From Craspedostauros australis (Eukaryota; Bacillariophyta; Bacillariophyceae; Mastogloiales; Achnanthaceae), in the NCBI GenBank assembly GCA_026770025.1, contig JAMXDE010000011.1:744001-808000 (forward strand): 64,000 nt of DNA, given 5' to 3'. The notes beneath the pieces are model-generated. The model ran no database searches. It was given only the letters and a program-made list of their open reading frames with translations, and had not been told where the DNA came from. Within the stretch, counting starts at the first letter, position 1, and each line of letters opens with the position of its first letter. Shown piece after piece: positions 59,593-64,000 of the stretch. Made by a program: the position numbers and the translations under genes.

Positions 59593-61293
59593 ATGATGAC
59601 GACGATTCTTGTGCTCTTCGTGTACCTCATCATCCATCGGTCGTTGCCAGCATCTGCGTTTGTGCAAGTGCAATCGCCGCAGAAGCAGAGAATGGGAGCA
59701 CAGTGCGAGCACAATGAGATACATTGTCAATACGAATCGCAACGGCAATGTCGATGGCAAAGTTGCGGCACATCACCGACAGCCCTGCAACAAACTCGGT
59801 TGCGGTCTCACTCCGGAGCTGTTGCCGATTCGCGGAGACAACGCGCAGCCCAGCAAGAGCAGCAACATCCCGTCGGTCTGTACATTCACATCCCTTACTG
59901 CAGACGGCGTTGCCGGTATTGCAACTTCGCGATTGTACCCGTCGGATCTTCCGTCATCCCGGAGTTCAATGCACAGCAAACACTGGATGCCAACAACGAA
60001 GGATTCCAACGCATGAATCAACAGTATCTGGAGGCTGTCTTGACCGAGCTCGGCAACGTTCCGACATCATCGAACACGCCCAAAGTTGCGCTGAGCTCCA
60101 TCTACTTCGGCGGTGGAACGCCGTCCTTGGCCCCGGTTGCGACGATCGCGAACATCCTCGATGCGATCCACAAGTCTCCAGATTCTCCGTTCCATCTCAG
60201 CGAAGACGCCGAGGTGACGATCGAGATGGATCCGGGGACGTTCACGACGGACAAACTGCGTGCGCTGAAAGATATGGGGATCAACCGCATCTCGTTGGGA
60301 GTCCAATCTTTCGACGATCATTTGCTCGAGACCATCGGTCGTGTGCATCGGCGACGTGATATCGACGACGCTCTGCGTAGTTTGCAGGAGGTCTTTGGGG
60401 ACGATGTCAATTACTCGCTCGACTTGATTTCGGGATTGCCGGGACTTTCCGTGACAACATGGGAGGAGACCCTGTCGATAGCAACGGGCGATCTCATGCC
60501 GAAGCCATCGCACATCAGCGTTTACGATCTGCAGATCGAACGGGGAACGGTGTTCGGGAATTGGTTCAAGGACGCTGAGATTGATGCGGACGTCGACAAG
60601 GTGGTCTCTCAATCCACAGCGTCGACAGGAGCAACAACAACGCCGGTGCTACCTTCCGAAGATGATTGTGCAACCATGTACAAGTATGCGTCGAAATACC
60701 TGCGAAGCCAAGGGTATGAGCACTACGAAGTGAGTTCGTACGCAGCCAAGCCCGAATTGCGCAGTCATCACAACCAAATTTATTGGAACCCTGAGGGTCA
60801 ATGGTACGCCTTTGGTTTGGGGTCCACAAGCAACGTGAATCAACGGACTGTCGCCAGGCCCAATAAGATGGCCGATTACCTGACCTGGGTGAAGGATCAA
60901 CAGCCGGGTGACGCAATGACAACACGGCGCATTGACCCTATCGGCAAAGAATCAATCATTGATGCGGACCTTGACAGTGACGAGACCACCTCATCTCAAG
61001 ATAGCGACGATGAGTACCTCACCGATGTCATCATGAAACGGCTGCGAACATCCGATGGCCTCGACTTGGACTGGGTGCGGAGACGGTTTGGAGAGCAGAT
61101 CAAACAACAGGTTCTGGATGGTGCCCAGCTGGGTTTCGATCTTGGTTTTGCAGAAGTGATATCAACGCCGGGCGGCGGCAAGGATGGGACGTCGCCTGCC
61201 GAAGTTCTTCGGCTCGTTGATCCCGATGGCTTCCTATGCTCGAACTACATCATTTCGAACATATTCGTCGAATTAGACATGGTGGAAGACTGA
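59593..61293 (+). CDS. hemW: HemW-like radical-SAM protein (coproporphyrinogen oxidase-like), plastid-targeted
   Basis: 566 residues from the ATG at 59593. The N-terminus MMTTILVLFVYLIIHRSLPA, followed by SAFVQ, is a signal peptide with ASAF cleavage motif, then a Gln/Arg-rich transit-like stretch to about residue 95. The radical-SAM core starts at VGLYIHIPYCRRRCRYCNF: CxxxCxxC with Phe after the third Cys, as in HemW and unlike the CxxxCxxCxC of HemN. Then come SIYFGGGTPSL, EVTIEMDPGTF, INRISLGVQSFDDHLLETIGR, HISVYDLQIERGT and YEHYEVSSYA, all family-typical. An acidic insert (about 460-485) is unusual. Family knowledge: HemW binds haem and is thought to chaperone it into haemoproteins, rather than oxidise coproporphyrinogen. 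Length exceeds bacterial HemW (about 380) mainly through the pre-sequence and inserts. Confidence 0.9.
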   Translation: MMTTILVLFVYLIIHRSLPASAFVQVQSPQKQRMGAQCEHNEIHCQYESQRQCRWQSCGTSPTALQQTRLRSHSGAVADSRRQRAAQQEQQHPVGLYIHIPYCRRRCRYCNFAIVPVGSSVIPEFNAQQTLDANNEGFQRMNQQYLEAVLTELGNVPTSSNTPKVALSSIYFGGGTPSLAPVATIANILDAIHKSPDSPFHLSEDAEVTIEMDPGTFTTDKLRALKDMGINRISLGVQSFDDHLLETIGRVHRRRDIDDALRSLQEVFGDDVNYSLDLISGLPGLSVTTWEETLSIATGDLMPKPSHISVYDLQIERGTVFGNWFKDAEIDADVDKVVSQSTASTGATTTPVLPSEDDCATMYKYASKYLRSQGYEHYEVSSYAAKPELRSHHNQIYWNPEGQWYAFGLGSTSNVNQRTVARPNKMADYLTWVKDQQPGDAMTTRRIDPIGKESIIDADLDSDETTSSQDSDDEYLTDVIMKRLRTSDGLDLDWVRRRFGEQIKQQVLDGAQLGFDLGFAEVISTPGGGKDGTSPAEVLRLVDPDGFLCSNYIISNIFVELDMVED

Positions 61294-61764
61294 TCTACAA
61301 ATAGCATGCAGTCATGTCACTGTCACTGTACTTGGACTGCAATGATCACTCGACCTCGTGTTTCTCTAGAGAGTATGTTGAGCATGGTGCGATACCGTTG
61401 CAGGCAGCCGCATTTGATTCGGAGGAGAGGCCTGCTCTGGTATTGCACGAGTATTGCACGAGTGTTACGACCCCACCCATGCTGGCAGCACAAAGGTTCG
61501 GTTTGGTGATGTTGTGATTCTGACAGATCGATTGGTATCCTCAGGGGACACAAAACAGAAGAGATCCCATCTCTGAGAATCGGCACTCCACCACCAACGT
61601 TGCCATCGCCTCCATTGCGCTTGCAACAGCCAGCTTGATCAAGAGAGAGTTGCACTCTGCGGATACTGTAGTCGCACCAACGCGACAATCGCCTCCACTC
61701 CACGACTACTACGACCACTGGTACCATTGCTATCACTGCCACCATCTCTGATCAGCTAACATTG
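61294..61764. other. Intergenic between two plus-strand genes
   Basis: 3' UTR of the HemW-like gene and promoter of the dehydrogenase gene. No other feature seen. Confidence 0.55.
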
Positions 61765-62736
61765 ATGATGCACGCTGCAACCTTGCTGCTTTGGGCAGTG
61801 TCCTGCCTCCAGTCAACGGCGTTGTCAGTGGAGATGAATGCCATGGCACGACCAACCGTGCTCGTCACCGGATCCACGGACGGGATCGGCGTGACGACCG
61901 CAAAGAACCTGGCCGCGAAGGGATACAACGTCCTCATCCACGGCAGATCCCAAGAACGCATTCAGAAGGCAGCAGCAACAGTGCGAGCCTTTGCAGCAGA
62001 CTGCGGACCATCCCAAGACGACATCACGGTCTGCCCTCTCGCACCAGCCGACATCTCCACCGTGGCCGGATGCGAGGCGCTGGTGCGGGACGTGCAAAAG
62101 ACGTGCGCGGACAACCAGCTGCATCTCTGCGTCCTGATGAACAACGCTGGCGTGTACTCGGAGGAGCTGATCCGCACGGACGATGGCCTGGAGCAAACCT
62201 TTGCGGTCAACGTCATGGCAACCTTCGTCATCACGTCCATGCTGTTGCCGCAGCTGCTGCAGCGCAAGAGCCGCATCGTCATCGCGTCCTCGATCTCGCA
62301 ATGCGGCTCCATCCGACATTGGGAAGATCTGCAGTACGCATCGCGCTCCTTCAGCGCTCATGGATCGTACAGCGAATCCAAGTTGTTCGATGCCATGTTG
62401 TCGATGGAGTTCGCAAAGCGTTTGGAAGAGGCTGGATACGGCACGGACCAAATCACGTGCAACTGCTTGGATCCGGGGACCGTCAACACCAAGATGCTGT
62501 TCGCCGGATGGGGACCGTGCGGTATTGACGTGGAGGATGCGCTAGATCAAACGTGGCTCTGTTCGGACGATGAGGTGGAGGATACAACCGGAGAGTACTT
62601 CGTGTGGAAATCGTCGAGGAGGGCCTCTGGTTCCGCATACGAACAGAAGGAGCGGGACAAGCTGTGGAAGGTGGTTTCGGACATCGCCCCCAAAGCTGCA
62701 AGCATGTGGGACTTCAAGTCGAGTGGACTAGAGTGA
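61765..62736 (+). CDS. Short-chain dehydrogenase/reductase
   Basis: 323 residues from the ATG at 61765. A hydrophobic N-terminus (MMHAATLLLWAVSCLQSTAL) suggests a signal peptide or membrane anchor; no clear ASAFAP motif. The classical SDR order follows: VLVTGSTDGIG (cofactor-binding TGxxxGxG), LIHGRS (Arg favours NADPH), VLMNNAGVYSE (NNAG), IVIASSISQCG (catalytic Ser), YSESKLFDAM (YxxxK), then CLDPGTVNTKM (PG motif). The C-terminal tail contains EYFVWKSSRRA. The overall pattern resembles retinol-dehydrogenase-like or protochlorophyllide-reductase-like SDRs; the substrate is not predictable. The gene converges on the protease-like gene with only 156 bases between stops. Confidence 0.88.
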   Translation: MMHAATLLLWAVSCLQSTALSVEMNAMARPTVLVTGSTDGIGVTTAKNLAAKGYNVLIHGRSQERIQKAAATVRAFAADCGPSQDDITVCPLAPADISTVAGCEALVRDVQKTCADNQLHLCVLMNNAGVYSEELIRTDDGLEQTFAVNVMATFVITSMLLPQLLQRKSRIVIASSISQCGSIRHWEDLQYASRSFSAHGSYSESKLFDAMLSMEFAKRLEEAGYGTDQITCNCLDPGTVNTKMLFAGWGPCGIDVEDALDQTWLCSDDEVEDTTGEYFVWKSSRRASGSAYEQKERDKLWKVVSDIAPKAASMWDFKSSGLE

Positions 62737-62892
62737 GCGCTCCAAAGAGACGCGTGTGTTTGTGCTACGTACGATAACCGAAAATGGCACACCTTTATCT
62801 TGCAAGCCCAGCCAAGTGGAGAGTTGCTGGTTGACCTTGAGCGCCATTGTGACGAAACGGATTGGGAGCGCTCTTGTATGTACTCCAAGTTC

Positions 62893-64000
62893 CTATGATT
62901 GCTTCCCGGGCTGTGCTTCTGTTTTGCCAGCAGCACCCGATTCGGCGCTCCTCTCTGCTGCGGTTGCCTGTCTCAGTTTTGACGCAACTTGTTCTCCGAC
63001 GTTCTTCGGATCGACGCCTTGCCGGTACTCTTCATGGATCAGGTTGCGAATATCCATCGTTCGTTGTCTGACCTTGTGCATGATCTCCGTCAAGTCACCT
63101 CCTTCCTTCGACAAAATATCCAACGCTTCCTTCCTCTCCTCCCGGATGGTCGCAACGATCGCATCCACCTCCTCCTTGCTGTAGTTCTCCTGCAGCTGAT
63201 CCATCGCCCTATCAAAGGCTTCTTCCCACGTCGACGAGTCGCCTGGCACGTACCCACCCTCCGCAGATTTCTTGAAGACACCACCGCCCAAGCTGTTCGT
63301 CGTTTTCGCCATGACGGCCTTTTGGAAGAGGCTCTCCGGCAACACCTTTTGCAGCATGAAACGTTCCGCGAAATCGATGAACGGGGCCATCATGTAGTTG
63401 GGCATGAACGCTGCGCTGCCCGCAATATCCTTGTTGGAATTGTTCTTTGCCACGATGCCTTCGACGACGCCGCATACATCGCCATCCTTGTCCAGCACGG
63501 GACCACCGCACAGACCTCCTGGCAAAGGTTCCGGCGTCAGCGCAAAGAACCTGTCCTTCGTATGGAACGCCAGCTTTCCCGATTCCTGGTACGGATGGAA
63601 CACACGTGTGTCTCCCTCAGATTCGTCATCGTCCTTTGATTTTGAGTCAGCGGATTTCGCCTTTTGGTCGTATTCAGCGCCGTCAGCTGCATCGGCTTCC
63701 TCGACGACGTATCCATCGAATGAGACCTCGTCTCCCTTCTCGTAAATCCCGTCCAGATCTCTCATGTGGAGCACTTCGACGCCCAGATCCTTCATGAGTT
63801 TCAAATTGCCGTCCTCCTGCTTCAAGTGTATCAGCGCAACGTCCCTCCCTTCTGGGTGATGGATGGGATACGGATTCAAGGCGAACTTCCCCAGCGCTTC
63901 CAATGGCTTGGCCGGATCGAACACCTCCAACGAGTACACGCTGCGGACATGTGAAATCGCGGCAAATATGTGGTGCAAGAAGATACGATGCGGTAATGTT
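62893..64000 (-). CDS. Trypsin-fold protein with Cys in place of the catalytic Ser (partial)
   Basis: The frame is open to the window edge, so the N-terminus is missing; about 368 residues are visible. GRDVALIHLKQ matches the catalytic-Asp strand of trypsin-like proteases (DIALL.L). LPGGLCGGPVLDKDGDVCGV matches the GxSGGP nucleophile loop, except that Ser is replaced by Cys (codon 63508-63510). The His would lie upstream of the window. An acidic/Lys-rich insert (SADSKSKDDDESEGDTR) separates the two motifs. The C-terminal 130 residues are helical and charged (YSKEEVDAIVATIREERKEA). Trypsin-fold Cys proteases are known mainly from viral 3C-type enzymes; here the surrounding gene looks like an ordinary eukaryotic gene. 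It may be an active Cys protease, or inactive. Confidence 0.75.
   Translation of the reverse strand, partial: TLPHRIFLHHIFAAISHVRSVYSLEVFDPAKPLEALGKFALNPYPIHHPEGRDVALIHLKQEDGNLKLMKDLGVEVLHMRDLDGIYEKGDEVSFDGYVVEEADAADGAEYDQKAKSADSKSKDDDESEGDTRVFHPYQESGKLAFHTKDRFFALTPEPLPGGLCGGPVLDKDGDVCGVVEGIVAKNNSNKDIAGSAAFMPNYMMAPFIDFAERFMLQKVLPESLFQKAVMAKTTNSLGGGVFKKSAEGGYVPGDSSTWEEAFDRAMDQLQENYSKEEVDAIVATIREERKEALDILSKEGGDLTEIMHKVRQRTMDIRNLIHEEYRQGVDPKNVGEQVASKLRQATAAERSAESGAAGKTEAQPGKQS

Overview
The window looks like nuclear DNA of a diatom (photosynthetic stramenopile). The evidence is a fucoxanthin chlorophyll a/c protein with a textbook ASAFAP plastid pre-sequence split by an intron, further proteins with signal-peptide plus A-x-A-F plastid pre-sequences, a protein ending in the diatom-expanded LCGRGG...N..GN domain (DUF6824-like), a CRAL-TRIO-like protein of the kind common in diatoms, and GT-AG introns of about 100-780 bases. 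No bacterial operon structure is present. Exon boundaries were set by eye from GT/AG sites and reading-frame continuity.

Layout. 1-14.1 kb: the end of a Lys-rich protein, an inactive rhomboid/Derlin-like membrane protein, a five-exon ABCC transporter (1,419 aa), and a three-exon gene joining six WW domains to a complete NELF-C/D (TH1) protein. 14.1-23.7 kb: an accessory, repeat-rich region with a PIF/Harbinger transposase and an 801-aa protein transcribed away from each other. Between them lies 2.6 kb holding a 60-bp satellite, a degenerate CATAAG-rich stretch and a 48-bp tandem repeat; a C14 run and a cluster of hairpins follow. 24.7-26.1 kb: a DUF6824-like gene. 26.1-31.2 kb: a 5-kb stretch with no convincing gene, apart from a piggyBac-like zinc-finger scrap.

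31.2-42.8 kb: a divergent pair of methyltransferase genes (plastid-type TrmB and an uncharacterised one), NPRL2 (GATOR1 subunit) and a 1,681-aa DUF726/TMCO4-type hydrolase. 43.9-54.7 kb: a single-pass membrane protein, a three-exon CRAL-TRIO-like gene, RPAIN, a plastid-targeted membrane protein of unknown function, and an NTT/TLC-type carrier. 55.8-64 kb: the FCP gene, an acidic protein of unknown function, a plastid-type HemW radical-SAM protein, a short-chain dehydrogenase, and a trypsin-fold protein (running off the window) with Cys in place of the catalytic Ser.

The genes do not form one pathway. Recurring themes are plastid function (FCP, HemW, TrmB, unknown membrane protein), membrane transport (ABCC, NTT), and nuclear or signalling regulation (NELF-C/D, NPRL2, RPAIN). 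The best candidate for something undescribed is the WW(6)-NELF-C/D fusion. Next come the transposase/satellite/801-aa locus and the Cys-nucleophile trypsin-like protein. No tRNA, rRNA or CRISPR array was recognised.
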